Shown: one piece after another, positions 26,400 through 35,718 of the stretch
Position numbering within the stretch: the first letter of the stretch is position 1
Layout of the letters: each line of letters starts with the position of its first letter
Assembly (NCBI RefSeq): GCF_031846345.1
Contig: NZ_JAVRHX010000002.1
Span: 248,001-312,000, forward strand
Source of the DNA: Glaciecola petra
GTDB taxonomy: Bacteria > Pseudomonadota > Gammaproteobacteria > Enterobacterales > Alteromonadaceae
DNA: 64,000 nucleotides
Direction: 5' to 3'
Position numbers and translations under genes: made by a program
Notes under the pieces: generated by a model
Told to the model about the DNA's origin: nothing
The model's database searches: none
What the model saw: only the letters and a program-made list of their open reading frames with translations

Positions 26400-26413
26400 G
26401 TGGTTTAAACCAC
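26400..26413. repeat. 14-bp perfect palindrome
   Basis: GTGGTTTAAACCAC is self-complementary, in the ~300-bp gap between the DUF4136 gene and the PspB-like gene. Candidate regulator site. The rest of this gap shows no gene. Confidence 0.35.
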
Positions 26414-26608
26414 GATAAAGTTGTCTATAGCACAATTTCGAAAACAAGTTGAAATGTAAGTTGTTGAATTTAATGACTTATACATTTGGCATTCAAATTG
26501 CTAAACCAAGTAGATAGAATAGATATTTAACGACTATGTTTAACTTGAAACTGCATAGAGTAAGTATTTTTAATATTAACGTTTAGTAGAAATGGATAAG
26601 GAAAAAAG

Positions 26609-26875
26609 ATGAATATCGATTTATGGGGTTTTTTAACAGTTGCAGTGCTCGCCGGTATAGGCTTTTTGGTCATGATCATTATTACTGGCAATCAACGAAA
26701 AATGAAAGAATTAGAAGTAGAAGCTTTGAAGGTGCAAAATGTTAATTTAAAAAATGCTGTGGAAGATGCGGTATTGCGTCATATCAAGGATCAGAATACT
26801 AGAATTGAAGTTCTCGAAGCCATTGTTACTGACAAAAAGTATGACTTAAATCAGAAAATTACTAACTTAAAATAA
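26609..26875 (+). CDS. Small membrane protein resembling PspB
   Basis: 88 residues: an N-terminal TM helix (about 5-26, LWGFLTVAVLAGIGFLVMIIITG) followed by a coiled coil (QRKMKELEVEALKVQN...) and a C-terminal segment VLEAIVTDKKYDL. The layout and the LE-x-I-x-TD ending match phage shock protein B, which with PspC senses inner-membrane stress. No pspA or pspC is adjacent, so it could be an orphan paralogue. GATAAGGA precedes the ATG. Confidence 0.65.
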   Translation: MNIDLWGFLTVAVLAGIGFLVMIIITGNQRKMKELEVEALKVQNVNLKNAVEDAVLRHIKDQNTRIEVLEAIVTDKKYDLNQKITNLK

Positions 26876-26985
26876 AACGTATTTACGGAATTATTTCTGC
26901 TCTTTGCGTTCATCTTAAATAGCCTAATTTACCTGAAATCTAAAAATTATGTAGCGCAAATCGATGAATTCTTATTGAGAGTTCA

Positions 26986-27011
26986 AGTGAATATAAGGTG
27001 GGTAATTCACT
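26986..27011. repeat. 7-bp inverted repeat upstream of the GH43 gene
   Basis: AGTGAAT (26986-26992) and ATTCACT (27005-27011) flank a 12-base spacer, about 50 bp before the ATG. Spacing is compatible with a dimeric repressor site. Tentative. Confidence 0.3.
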
Positions 27012-27061
27012 GTGGATGAGGTAGCATATCAGGAATATAGATAGGCTATCAAAACAGATTT

Positions 27062-28684
27062 ATGATCCAGAACCCAATTTTAAAAGGTTTTAACCCCGAC
27101 CCTAGTATCTGTGTAGTGGGCGATGATTATTATATTGCCACCTCTACCTTTGAATGGTATCCCGGTGTACAAATTCATCATTCAAAAGATTTAACAAACT
27201 GGCGCTTGATAAGTCGGCCACTCAATAGAGCAGCTTTGCTCGATATGCGAGGAGAGCCTGATTCGTGTGGTATTTGGGCACCTTGTTTGACCTACTCAGA
27301 TGGTTTGTTTCATCTAATTTATACCGACGTAAAACGGTTTGATGGTAATTTTAAAGATGCGCATAATTACCTCACTACTTGCGAGACTATTGATGGTAAG
27401 TGGAGTGACCCAATTTATATGAATTCAAGCGGTTTTGACCCGTCATTATTCCATGATGATGATGGTAAAAAATGGTTTGTGAACATGGTGTGGGATCATC
27501 GACATAAGCACAATTTTTTTGGTGGCATACTGCTGCAAGAATATTGCCCTGTGCAACAAAAATTAATTGGAGAGATTAAGAATATTTTTGCGGGTAGCAA
27601 ACTTGCATGCACAGAGGCCCCTCATCTATATAAGCGTAATGGTTATTATTATTTATTAACTGCAGAGGGCGGTACATTTTACACTCACGCGATGACTATG
27701 GCTCGCTCAAAAAATATTGATGGGCCTTATGAGTTGGATCCATATGGCTACCTATTAACCGCCAAAGATAATCAGCATTTGGGCTTACAACGAACAGGCC
27801 ATGGCGATATTTTTGAAACCGCCAAGGGTGAATATTACTTGGTACACTTATGTGGGCGACCTCTGTTGGGAGAGCGCAGATGTCCATTGGGCCGCGAAAC
27901 AGGCTTACAAAAAACATACTGGACGGATGATAATTGGCTTAGATTAGAAAATGCTGAAACCGATGGTTTGCCAAAAATGCAGGTCGAGCCCCCTGAAGTA
28001 CCAGAGCATCCTTGGCCGCAAATCAATGCACGCAACGATTTTGACAGCAACAACTTGCCTATTGAATTTCAATGGTTACGCACACCCTACCCAGAAAAAT
28101 TCATGAGTTTAGAAACACGCAAAGGTTATTTGCGCTTAACGGGTCTTCAGTCTATCGGTTCTCTTTATGAGCAAGCTCTTGTTGCGCGTAGGCAGCAAGC
28201 CTTTGTTTTTACTGCTCAAATAGCAATGGATTTTGAACCAAATAACTTTCAACAAAGTGCAGGTTTAACTTGTTACTACAATAGTTATAAATTTCATTAT
28301 TGCTATGTATCTATTGATGATGAGGGGCAGCGATTTGTCGATATTATGAGTTGTTTAGGGAATAGAGACCAGACCCTTACATTCCCGTTAAGAGAGGGCC
28401 AGCTTGATCCTAGTAAAACCGATATACGTTTTGTTTTACCTAAAACGGGTACGGTCTACCTTAAAGCAAAAGTTGATCACCATTCACTGATATTTTTATT
28501 TTCTACCGATGAAATATCTTGGCAAACACTGCCTGTGCATCTGGATTATACGGTTATTTCTGATGAAGCTGGTGGTGGTGAAGGCACTAATTTTACCGGT
28601 GGCTTTGTGGGAATGGCTTGCCAAGATGTTTCAGGCCAGCAATTGCATGCTGACTTTGATTATTTTGAGTATATCGAAGAATAA
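27062..28684 (+). CDS. xynB: Glycoside hydrolase family 43 beta-xylosidase
   Basis: 540 residues without a signal peptide, so cytoplasmic. The N-terminal five-bladed propeller has the GH43 catalytic residues: Asp13 in GFNPDPS (general base), Asp126 in SGFDPSLF (pKa modulator) and Glu185 in CTEAPHLY (general acid). The C-terminal ~230 residues form the beta-sandwich domain of GH43 subfamily 11 xylosidases. It should release xylose or arabinose from imported oligosaccharides. There is no sugar transporter, xylose isomerase or LacI regulator next to it, so it is outside a classical xylan utilisation locus. The start has no obvious ribosome site, though it matches family start patterns (NPILKGFNPDPS). 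Confidence 0.9.
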   Translation: MIQNPILKGFNPDPSICVVGDDYYIATSTFEWYPGVQIHHSKDLTNWRLISRPLNRAALLDMRGEPDSCGIWAPCLTYSDGLFHLIYTDVKRFDGNFKDAHNYLTTCETIDGKWSDPIYMNSSGFDPSLFHDDDGKKWFVNMVWDHRHKHNFFGGILLQEYCPVQQKLIGEIKNIFAGSKLACTEAPHLYKRNGYYYLLTAEGGTFYTHAMTMARSKNIDGPYELDPYGYLLTAKDNQHLGLQRTGHGDIFETAKGEYYLVHLCGRPLLGERRCPLGRETGLQKTYWTDDNWLRLENAETDGLPKMQVEPPEVPEHPWPQINARNDFDSNNLPIEFQWLRTPYPEKFMSLETRKGYLRLTGLQSIGSLYEQALVARRQQAFVFTAQIAMDFEPNNFQQSAGLTCYYNSYKFHYCYVSIDDEGQRFVDIMSCLGNRDQTLTFPLREGQLDPSKTDIRFVLPKTGTVYLKAKVDHHSLIFLFSTDEISWQTLPVHLDYTVISDEAGGGEGTNFTGGFVGMACQDVSGQQLHADFDYFEYIEE

Positions 28685-28704
28685 GCTCGCCTTGTTTTAA
28701 TGTA

Positions 28705-29391
28705 TTACTCTATTTTGTAACCAACGCCATAAATAGTGTGGATCAATTCGTCTTCAGACGCGAGCTGCTGATTAATTTTGCTACGTAAGTTCTTCATATG
28801 GCTGTCGATGGTCCGGTTGCTGACAATGCGTGAGTCTGTGTAGCTATTTTCCATGAGTTTTTCGCGTGAAAAAACATTCCCAGGTTTGGCGAGTAAAGTC
28901 TGCAATAATCTAAATTCTACTGGGGTTAATTCAATCGCTTTTTGATTAACAAAACAGCTATATTTTTGAGCATCTAGCACCAAGCCTTTATAGTGAAGTT
29001 CCTCAGTATTGGTATCTAGACTTTGCGTACGTTTTAGAATTGCATTCACTCTGGCAACCACCTCCCTCACTGAAAATGGTTTGCATACATAATCGTCGGC
29101 ACCGAGTCCTAAACCCATTAGACGATCAATTTCATCAACGCGGGCGGTTAGCATCATAATTGGAACATTTGAAAATGTTCTTATTTCTTTGCATAACGTT
29201 AGGCCGTCTTTATTTGGCAGCATAACATCGAGTATCACAAAGTCAGGTTCAAGCTCCTCTATTGCCTCAATTACTGAAGCGCCATCGTGAAGCATTTTCA
29301 CTTCAAAGTTGCTTGCACTCAAAAAGTCATTAAGTAAGTTTGCTATTTTTACTTCGTCTTCAACGACGAGGATTTTTTTGCTTGTTTCCAT
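28705..29391 (-). CDS. OmpR-family response regulator
   Basis: 228 residues. The receiver domain has the acidic pocket (ED at 11-12), the phospho-acceptor Asp55 in VILDVMLP, and the conserved Lys in CKPFSVRE. The C-terminal winged-helix DNA-binding domain carries ELTPVEFRLLQTLLAKPG and RTIDSHMKNLRSKI. It resembles BaeR/CpxR-type regulators. It lies 4 bp after the histidine kinase gene in the same operon. Confidence 0.93.
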   Translation of the reverse strand: METSKKILVVEDEVKIANLLNDFLSASNFEVKMLHDGASVIEAIEELEPDFVILDVMLPNKDGLTLCKEIRTFSNVPIMMLTARVDEIDRLMGLGLGADDYVCKPFSVREVVARVNAILKRTQSLDTNTEELHYKGLVLDAQKYSCFVNQKAIELTPVEFRLLQTLLAKPGNVFSREKLMENSYTDSRIVSNRTIDSHMKNLRSKINQQLASEDELIHTIYGVGYKIE

Positions 29392-29395
29392 TCTA

Positions 29396-30928
29396 TTAAT
29401 TACCTACATGCTTTGTATGCTGAGAATGATAGATTGGCAAAGAAATACTCACCTTTATGCCTCCCAATACTGAACTTTTTGCCTCAATTTTACCATGATG
29501 TGCTTCCACAATTTTTTGACTTATCGCTAGCCCCAACCCAGCGCCACTGGCGTTTTTCGTTCGAGCGGCGTCCATTCTAAATAAGGGATCAAATAACTGT
29601 CGGCATTCTTGGTCACTGGCGCCGGGTGCCGAGTCTTCAATCGTAAATATTACAGTATTGTCGCTTTGTATTAATTGGCAAATTATTTTCCCTTGTGGAT
29701 TAGTATAGGACATAGAATTGGAGCTTAGGTTAGTTAATAATTGGTTGATTCTTTCTTTGTCACCGTTAATCAAAATCTTATGTTGTATGTTGGCTTGTAC
29801 CTCAATATTTTTATTAGCGCCGCTTTGCTCAAGTTGTCTTGCGATTTTTTCGCACATGGAAGAGATGTCTAGTGCTTCAAATTGATACCGAAGCGCACCA
29901 ATGTCAGAAACAGATAACTGGTATAAATCATCAATTAGCCTTTTTAACACTAAAGCTTCGTCTTCAAGAGAAACTAGCTGACTAGGGTCTAATTTTCTAA
30001 CTCCCGCTTTTAATGCTTCTAATTCACCAATGATGATAGTTAATGGTGTACGAAGTTCATGTGAAATGTCTGCAAACCAACGGTTTTTCGCCGCGCGAGT
30101 ATTTTCCAAGACCTTTGCTAATTTATTTAGATCGTTTAATACCTGTCCTAGTTCGTCCTTTCGAGAATGACTTAGCTGTTTACCATAAATGCCTGATGTA
30201 AGATTATTCAAGCCTTGTACAATTTTAGAGATAGGTTTCAAGAGTGACTTTGACCAATATAATGCCAAGATAACGGTAAATAAAAGGCTGAATAGGCCAA
30301 TAATCAAGCCTGTCACTAGTTGTTGTTGTGAAAACTCTTCAGCTATATCAGAGCCAAATTTACTATTATTCCAGCTTTGCAATTGGCCTATCACTTCACC
30401 TCTATAAACAATATCGTGAGTGTGTATATGTGTGCCGTCTTCCACTTGAGTATAATTGAGTTGCGCCAAGGTTTGGCCTTCCTGATCAACTAGTACCGTG
30501 CTTATAGGACTTCCTGGCCCTCTCATAACTTCCGGTGGCGGTCTATCCGTTGGTATTCTAGCTCCTGGCGGTGGGCGCCTAGGCGAATTTGGTCCTGGCG
30601 GCCTAGCTCCAGGTGGTGGCCTAGGTCTTTCAGAACGTGCTCCAGGCCCGCTTCTTGGGGCACTGTTTTCTGCCTGTTTTGAGGGGCCACCAATGTATTG
30701 TAAGAGAGATGTTTCGGCTAAATTTCCCCAACTTTCGCCTGCTTGCGCGTATTGCTGAGTAACATTACCTGCTAAACGTGCTAGTCGTTCTTGTTCTTGA
30801 GCATCTAAAAATTTTAAAAACCCTTGTTCAAAACTCCAGCGTGCTAGCAATAGTGTGGCAAGCAAAACAATTGATGTCAGGCTGAGTAAGGATAAAAATA
30901 GTTTTTTAGAAAGCTTCATAATAGGCAT
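29396..30928 (-). CDS. Sensor histidine kinase with proline-rich periplasmic insert
   Basis: 510 residues. TM1 (about 8-29), a periplasmic domain (30-203), TM2 (about 204-225), HAMP, the dimerisation box with His290 in ISHELRTP, and an ATPase domain with N box (LSSNSMSY), G1 (EDSAPG) and G2 (GAGLGLAI). The periplasmic part holds a Pro/Arg/Gly-rich insert (about 88-140, PPPGARPPGP-type repeats) and a His cluster (His167, His169, His171 in THIHTHD) that could bind metal. Layout otherwise as in BaeS. Divergent from a gene for a small exported protein that is also rich in Pro and basic residues. Confidence 0.9.
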   Translation of the reverse strand: MPIMKLSKKLFLSLLSLTSIVLLATLLLARWSFEQGFLKFLDAQEQERLARLAGNVTQQYAQAGESWGNLAETSLLQYIGGPSKQAENSAPRSGPGARSERPRPPPGARPPGPNSPRRPPPGARIPTDRPPPEVMRGPGSPISTVLVDQEGQTLAQLNYTQVEDGTHIHTHDIVYRGEVIGQLQSWNNSKFGSDIAEEFSQQQLVTGLIIGLFSLLFTVILALYWSKSLLKPISKIVQGLNNLTSGIYGKQLSHSRKDELGQVLNDLNKLAKVLENTRAAKNRWFADISHELRTPLTIIIGELEALKAGVRKLDPSQLVSLEDEALVLKRLIDDLYQLSVSDIGALRYQFEALDISSMCEKIARQLEQSGANKNIEVQANIQHKILINGDKERINQLLTNLSSNSMSYTNPQGKIICQLIQSDNTVIFTIEDSAPGASDQECRQLFDPLFRMDAARTKNASGAGLGLAISQKIVEAHHGKIEAKSSVLGGIKVSISLPIYHSQHTKHVGN

Positions 30929-31095
30929 TATATGCTCGCATTTTCTGTGCGACTACAGCTGTTTAACAATTAACGGTAATCTTCATACAATTTGCGCAAG
31001 TTCTGCATATTTGCCTGCTAATATTTTTTCGTCCCTACCGCTTTAGGAGTAAAAAGCATATTTGGGAATCAAACTAACTTTTTCGGAGATGGAAA

Positions 31096-31359
31096 ATGAA
31101 ACAATTATTGAGTAAAACAACATTAATTAGTGTTGTTAGTTTAGCTTTTACCCTAAACGTATATGCCTTTGAAGGCCCACGTCCACATGAAAAGAGAAAG
31201 CCACCTAAAGAAGCATATGAGGCATGTGTTAATAAAGAAGAAGGGGAAATAGTCACCATCGAAACCCCAAGAGGCGATTTAATCAATGCAACCTGCATAA
31301 TATTGGAAGAGGAATTAGTCGCAAGGCCAGAAAAAAGACCCAAAGAAGACCGGGAGTAA
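31096..31359 (+). CDS. Small exported protein with two cysteines, next to the two-component system
   Basis: 87 residues. A signal peptide (about 1-24, VYA-FEG) leads a mature part of about 63 residues. It starts with a basic Pro-rich stretch (PRPHEKRKPPKEAYEAC), then GEIVTIETPRGDLINATC, where the two Cys probably form a disulfide, then an acidic/basic tail. Similar short proteins with EAC...TP-G...C spacing are found next to two-component systems. The divergent arrangement with the kinase suggests regulation by it, or a role as its ligand or accessory protein. Function unknown. Confidence 0.75.
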   Translation: MKQLLSKTTLISVVSLAFTLNVYAFEGPRPHEKRKPPKEAYEACVNKEEGEIVTIETPRGDLINATCIILEEELVARPEKRPKEDRE

Positions 31360-31375
31360 ACTATAAATTAAGGTG

Positions 31376-31397
31376 TACCGGATTATTTTATCCGGTA
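31376..31397 (+). terminator. Hairpin after the small exported protein gene
   Basis: TACCGGAT (31376-31383) and ATCCGGTA (31390-31397) form a perfect 8-bp stem with a 6-base T-rich loop, 16 bp after the stop codon. No strong T run follows, so termination strength is uncertain. Confidence 0.55.
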
Positions 31398-31494
31398 AGA
31401 CAAATTTACAGTATGATTTTAGGCTTATCAGGCTCATATTTTTGTGGTACTTGCCGTTAACTGATAGGTAACCAACTGAAATTTATAGAGTGAA

Positions 31495-33267
31495 TTGCAT
31501 TTGTTAGAATGCGGGTTTGTAAATAAAACGAAAGACACACGCAACATCTTATGGATGTTGTGTTTTTGTTGCTTGTTTTTTACTTCTGCCATGGCTTCAG
31601 ATCGTGACATGACGTCAAGTGCTTATGGGGCGATTATAGAAAAAGCTTATGAGCTAAGAAGCGCCAATCCAAAAGAGGCCCAAAGGATAATAAAGTCGGT
31701 AAATCGTGACGACCTAAAAGGAATAGACCGTGATCGATTCGATTATATTCATGCATACCTTTTGTATATTACGGGTGATATTGCTTGGTCAATAACAGCA
31801 TTTGAACGACTGGTGGTCGAAGCAAGTGATTTTGATCAACAGTTTGCTGCTTATGCATCGTTGGCCAATTTGTACGGTGGCACACAAAAGTGGGCAAAAG
31901 GCTTTAAAGCCTTAGAATATCTAAGCGACAATATTCAAAAGGTTTCAAGTATAGAAGCCGAAGAACACGGTCACATGGCCGCAGTGAACTTTTATACTGC
32001 CATTGAAGAAACTGAATCTGTTGTAGCCTATATTCAACCTTTACTAGAGGGCGATTACAGCTTACGGTTTTCTTGCATGATCAAGATGCATTGGATAAGT
32101 GCGGTAAATGAAGCTGATTATAAGAGTCTGAACGAAGAGATATTTACCGAATTACTCACACGGTGTGAAGAATTAAACGAACCTATTCTGCAACTTGGTA
32201 CTTATCAAGAGCTTGCCTTTTACTACTTAAAAACCGAACAGGTTAATAAAGCCTTTTCGCTCCTATCTAAGCATTTAGATTTTGCAATTAATGTAGATTA
32301 CAAGCCACTTAGCGACGAGTTTCACCAAATGCTGAGCATCGTTTATTTGAATTATGAAGAGTTTGACAAGGCAAAATTTCATGCCGAAAAGGTTCTAGAA
32401 AACCTTGATAGGGGGCTGTATTCAAATGCTTCAACTTCGGCCTACGAAACACTGTCTAAAGTTGCGGTAAGTGATGGAGATTATCGCCGAGCCCTTGAGT
32501 ACTATAAAAAATATTCAGAGGCTAAATCATTTGTACTAAACCGTGAAAACGCAAAATTGTTCTCTGTACAAAGAGCAAAACAAGAAAGTGTTGAAAAGTC
32601 GAACAAGATAGCCTTACTCGATAAGGAAAACTCGCTTTTGAAAGCAAATGTAATGTTAGACGAACAATCTGAACAAAATCAGAATTTAATCTATATATTA
32701 ATACTTGTCTTGCTGCTTTCGGCTGCTTATTGGATTTACAAAAGCCGCAGTAACTACCAGAAATTACAAAAAATTTCGAGGATAGATGGATTAACTGATA
32801 TTGCCAACCGGCATTACTTCACAGATTATTCTATCGACATAAGCACACGTAATGCTAAAGATAATCGACCCGTTAGTTTTATTATGTTTGATTTAGATGA
32901 TTTTAAAAAAATTAACGATACTTATGGGCATAGAGTCGGCGATGTTGCCCTAAAAAGCGCTGCTAATGCCGCAAAAATCGTTTGTCGAAAAGACGACTTA
33001 ATTGGGCGTCTTGGTGGTGAGGAGTTTGGTATTATGTTATCTGACTGCACTATACAGAAAGCTGTAGCGGTTGCAGAAGCTTGTCGTACAGAAATTGAAC
33101 GCGCCGCTGTTAGTGAGGAATTTGATTTCAAATTGACGGCAAGTTTTGGAATATCTGGCTCAGAGCTCGTTGGCTACGATTTTGATAATATATTTGATAA
33201 CGCAGACAAAGCCCTTTACGAATCAAAAACCAAAGGTAAGAATACGGTATCAGTGCTTAATAAATAA
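31495..33267 (+). CDS. Diguanylate cyclase with periplasmic TPR sensor
   Basis: 590 residues. An N-terminal signal/anchor (about 18-35) leads a periplasmic helical domain of about 340 residues with TPR-like repeats (for example VNKAFSLLSKHLDFA and GDYRRALEYYKKYSEA). A coiled coil, a TM helix (about 400-418) and a GGDEF domain follow. The active site is intact (GGEEF at 507-511) and the inhibitory site RKDD sits five residues before it, so it should make cyclic di-GMP under product feedback. The start is uncertain: TTG at 31495 or 31501, or ATG at 31555, which would shorten the signal sequence. Stands alone. Confidence 0.88.
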   Translation: MHLLECGFVNKTKDTRNILWMLCFCCLFFTSAMASDRDMTSSAYGAIIEKAYELRSANPKEAQRIIKSVNRDDLKGIDRDRFDYIHAYLLYITGDIAWSITAFERLVVEASDFDQQFAAYASLANLYGGTQKWAKGFKALEYLSDNIQKVSSIEAEEHGHMAAVNFYTAIEETESVVAYIQPLLEGDYSLRFSCMIKMHWISAVNEADYKSLNEEIFTELLTRCEELNEPILQLGTYQELAFYYLKTEQVNKAFSLLSKHLDFAINVDYKPLSDEFHQMLSIVYLNYEEFDKAKFHAEKVLENLDRGLYSNASTSAYETLSKVAVSDGDYRRALEYYKKYSEAKSFVLNRENAKLFSVQRAKQESVEKSNKIALLDKENSLLKANVMLDEQSEQNQNLIYILILVLLLSAAYWIYKSRSNYQKLQKISRIDGLTDIANRHYFTDYSIDISTRNAKDNRPVSFIMFDLDDFKKINDTYGHRVGDVALKSAANAAKIVCRKDDLIGRLGGEEFGIMLSDCTIQKAVAVAEACRTEIERAAVSEEFDFKLTASFGISGSELVGYDFDNIFDNADKALYESKTKGKNTVSVLNK

Positions 33268-33312
33268 TGTACTATTGTTAAGCATATTAGATGATTATCT
33301 CGGTGCCCAGAT

Positions 33313-33960
33313 ATGAGTTCACAAGCGTTGACCTCTCATTTACCATTAATTGCTATATTACGCGGTATAACACCCCATAATGTGTTGTCATATGCAGATA
33401 TGCTAATTACTGCTGGTTTTACTATGCTTGAGGTTCCACTTAATTCACCACAAGCTCTGGTCAGTATTCGTTTGCTAGTCAAAACCTATGGCAATGCATA
33501 TTTGATTGGAGCAGGTACCGTGACTAATACGGAACAAGTTGAGTCTGTCATCAACTGCGGTGCCAATTTAGTTGTCACACCTAATTACAATGAAGACGTT
33601 GTTAAAATATCGGTAGCAGCTGGTTGTCATTGTTACCCTGGTGTTATTACGCCTACTGAAGCTTTCGCAGCAATTGCAGCTGGAGCAAGTGGGTTGAAAC
33701 TTTTCCCTATTTCTATGATGGGTGTGGAGGGGTTTAAAGCACTAAAATCAGTATTACCGCCAGAGATAAAGTGTTTTCCTGTTGGCGGCATTACGGCTCA
33801 AGAGGAGAGTATGTACCCTTACTTAAGTGCTGGGGCACATGGTTTTGGGTTAGGCTCAGCCTTATTTAAACCCGAAATGACCCTACAAGAAGTTGAAATA
33901 AAAGCGGAAGCCTTTGTTTCTATTTATAAGAATTTTTTAAAAAGCTCAATCGTAAGTTAA
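33313..33960 (+). CDS. dgoA: 2-dehydro-3-deoxy-6-phosphogalactonate aldolase (DgoA type)
   Basis: 215 residues, a class I aldolase of the KDPG/KDPGal family. AILRGITP near the N terminus, EVPLNSPQ, GAGTV and VTPNYNEDV are typical of DgoA rather than Eda (EIPLNSP-type motif). The Schiff-base Lys is in GLKLFP and PVGGIT forms the phosphate site. It splits KDPGal to pyruvate and glyceraldehyde 3-phosphate in galactonate breakdown. No other galactonate gene (dgoK, dgoD) is adjacent, so the sugar acid is uncertain. Confidence 0.82.
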   Translation: MSSQALTSHLPLIAILRGITPHNVLSYADMLITAGFTMLEVPLNSPQALVSIRLLVKTYGNAYLIGAGTVTNTEQVESVINCGANLVVTPNYNEDVVKISVAAGCHCYPGVITPTEAFAAIAAGASGLKLFPISMMGVEGFKALKSVLPPEIKCFPVGGITAQEESMYPYLSAGAHGFGLGSALFKPEMTLQEVEIKAEAFVSIYKNFLKSSIVS

Positions 33961-33968
33961 ATACATAA

Positions 33969-34736
33969 CTAGTCGATAGACAAGCTAACACTTACAGGGC
34001 AATGATCTGAGCCCAAAATTTCGTTATATATTTCTGCTTGTTCAATCTTTTCTTTTAAACCGGCTGAAGCCCAAAAATAGTCTATTCTCCACCCTACGTT
34101 ACGTTGGCGTGCTCCTGCTCGATAACTCCACCAAGTATATTTTTCGGTCTCAGGGTGTAGGTGTCGAAAAGTATCGGTATAACCAGCTTTTACCAAATTA
34201 TCTAGGCCATCAATTTCGGCTTGTGTGTATCCTGCGCTTTTATTGTAGTTTGGTTTTGGGCGAGCCAAGTCAATATCTCGGTGAGCAGCATTTAAGTCGC
34301 CACATACTAGCACCGGTTTGGATTTTTCTAAGTGTTCAAGGTAGCTTAAAAAATCTGCGTCCCAAGTTTGACGATAAGGCAAACGTTTAAGATCGTTTTG
34401 CGAATTGGGTGTATACACGGTGACCAAATAGAATTCGCCAAAGTCGGCACAAATAACTCTACCTTCTTGGTCGTGTACCTCAATGCCAAGGTCTTTCGTA
34501 ACTGACTTTGGTGTTATTCGAGTAATTATACTAGTACCAGAATAACCTTTTTTAACAGCAGAATTAGTATATATTTCGTAACCTTGCAAATCGGCAAGCG
34601 CTTCGAGTACTTGCTCGTCTTGAGCTTTTGTTTCTTGCAAACAAAGTACATCACAATCCATGCTTTTAAATGACGCCAAGAAATCTTTTTTCATGACTGC
34701 GCGAACACCGTTCACATTCCAAGAAACAAATTTCAT
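33969..34736 (-). CDS. xthA: Exodeoxyribonuclease III / AP endonuclease
   Basis: 255 residues of the ExoIII/APE1 family. All family motifs are readable: SWNVNGVRA, LQETKAQ, SGTSIITR, YTPNS, CGDLNAAH, RIDYF and GSDHCPV with the catalytic His. The enzyme cuts DNA at abasic sites and has 3' exonuclease activity, in base excision repair. AGGAG lies 7 bases before the ATG. Closer to the ExoA form of Gram-positives and many marine bacteria than to E. coli XthA, in my reading. Confidence 0.92.
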   Translation of the reverse strand: MKFVSWNVNGVRAVMKKDFLASFKSMDCDVLCLQETKAQDEQVLEALADLQGYEIYTNSAVKKGYSGTSIITRITPKSVTKDLGIEVHDQEGRVICADFGEFYLVTVYTPNSQNDLKRLPYRQTWDADFLSYLEHLEKSKPVLVCGDLNAAHRDIDLARPKPNYNKSAGYTQAEIDGLDNLVKAGYTDTFRHLHPETEKYTWWSYRAGARQRNVGWRIDYFWASAGLKEKIEQAEIYNEILGSDHCPVSVSLSID

Positions 34737-34887
34737 TTATATCTCCTTTTGTTATTCAACTCATATTGGCTAAGTTGAATTTCGCTTTTATTGTTTTTCG
34801 TTAATTTTACACTATTTACCCCGACTATTGAGGGATGTTTCTTATTCAGTTGTTGGCTTATCTATATAAAGCTATTGATCTTTGCTC

Positions 34888-34928
34888 AAATCGTTTATTT
34901 CGATTTATAACTATTCGATTAAATCGAA
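34888..34928. promoter_or_regulatory. Cluster of CGATTT/AAATCG inverted repeats upstream of the pirin gene
   Basis: AAATCG (34888-34893) and CGATTT (34901-34906) form an inverted pair with a 7-base spacer, which also fits the LysR-type ATC-N9-GAT pattern. Eight bases on is the 15-bp palindrome TTCGATT-A-AATCGAA (34914-34928). Four half-sites in 41 bp, about 80 bp before the pirin start, look like an operator for a dimeric or tetrameric regulator. Confidence 0.45.
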
Positions 34929-35008
34929 AGAATTAGCGAATTTTTAGCAATATATCTTCAATTATTTTAAATATAAAATAAATAAAAATTCAAGATTGGA
35001 GAAGCAAC

Positions 35009-35704
35009 ATGCAATATATTAGAAGAGCAAACGAACGCGGTACGGTTGATTTAGGTTGGCTACAAAGTCAGCATTCTTTTTCATTTGGCCATTATTATGA
35101 CGCTGCGCATATGGGCTTATCCGTTTTACGGGTCATTAACGACGATATTGTGCAGCCCGGTCGTGGCTTTGATACTCACGGCCACCAAGATATGGAAATT
35201 ATTTCATATGTAGTTAGCGGCGCAGTTGAGCATAAAGATAACCAAGGTAATAAAACGCGTATTCCAGCGGGGGATGTGCAACGAATGAGTGCTGGCACAG
35301 GCATTATGCACTCAGAATACAATCCTTCTGAGAACGAAGAGGTCAATTTTTTACAAATTTGGGTTTTACCTGAAAAAAAGGGTTTGCCTCCCAGTTATGA
35401 GCAAAAAACGATAGAGCAGCAAACGCAACTAACGGCCCTTGTTACACCAACTGGAGATGCGGGTAGTTTATCAATAAATCAGAATATGAGCATGCATCGT
35501 TTGGTGTTGGGTGCCAATGAAACATTTACTTTGCAGTCGCAATTAGGCTTTGGTTATTTGCATATTGTAAAAGGGCAATTAAGTGTGGATAAAGACAGTT
35601 TCGTCAAAGGTGATGCATTTGCCACTAGCGCCAAAGAAGCGATAAAACTCATAGCAAACAGCGACCTTGAAGCTATTTGGTTTGATTTGCCAAGCCAAGT
35701 TTAA
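35009..35704 (+). CDS. Pirin family protein (YhhW-like bicupin)
   Basis: 231 residues, two cupin folds. The N-terminal cupin has the metal ligands expected for pirins: HGHQDMEI (two His) and GIMHSEYNPS (His and Glu). E. coli YhhW has quercetin 2,3-dioxygenase activity in vitro, and other pirins act as redox sensors. No signal peptide, so cytoplasmic. GGAG lies 8 bases before the ATG. A cluster of inverted repeats upstream suggests specific regulation. Confidence 0.88.
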   Translation: MQYIRRANERGTVDLGWLQSQHSFSFGHYYDAAHMGLSVLRVINDDIVQPGRGFDTHGHQDMEIISYVVSGAVEHKDNQGNKTRIPAGDVQRMSAGTGIMHSEYNPSENEEVNFLQIWVLPEKKGLPPSYEQKTIEQQTQLTALVTPTGDAGSLSINQNMSMHRLVLGANETFTLQSQLGFGYLHIVKGQLSVDKDSFVKGDAFATSAKEAIKLIANSDLEAIWFDLPSQV

Positions 35705-35718
35705 TGTAGTTTTTGCTC

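Noticed and set aside
30498..30758. Gly-rich 86-residue ORF on the plus strand
   Set aside because: It is the antisense image of the Pro-rich codons in the histidine kinase; low-complexity GC-rich codons produce a long open frame by chance.
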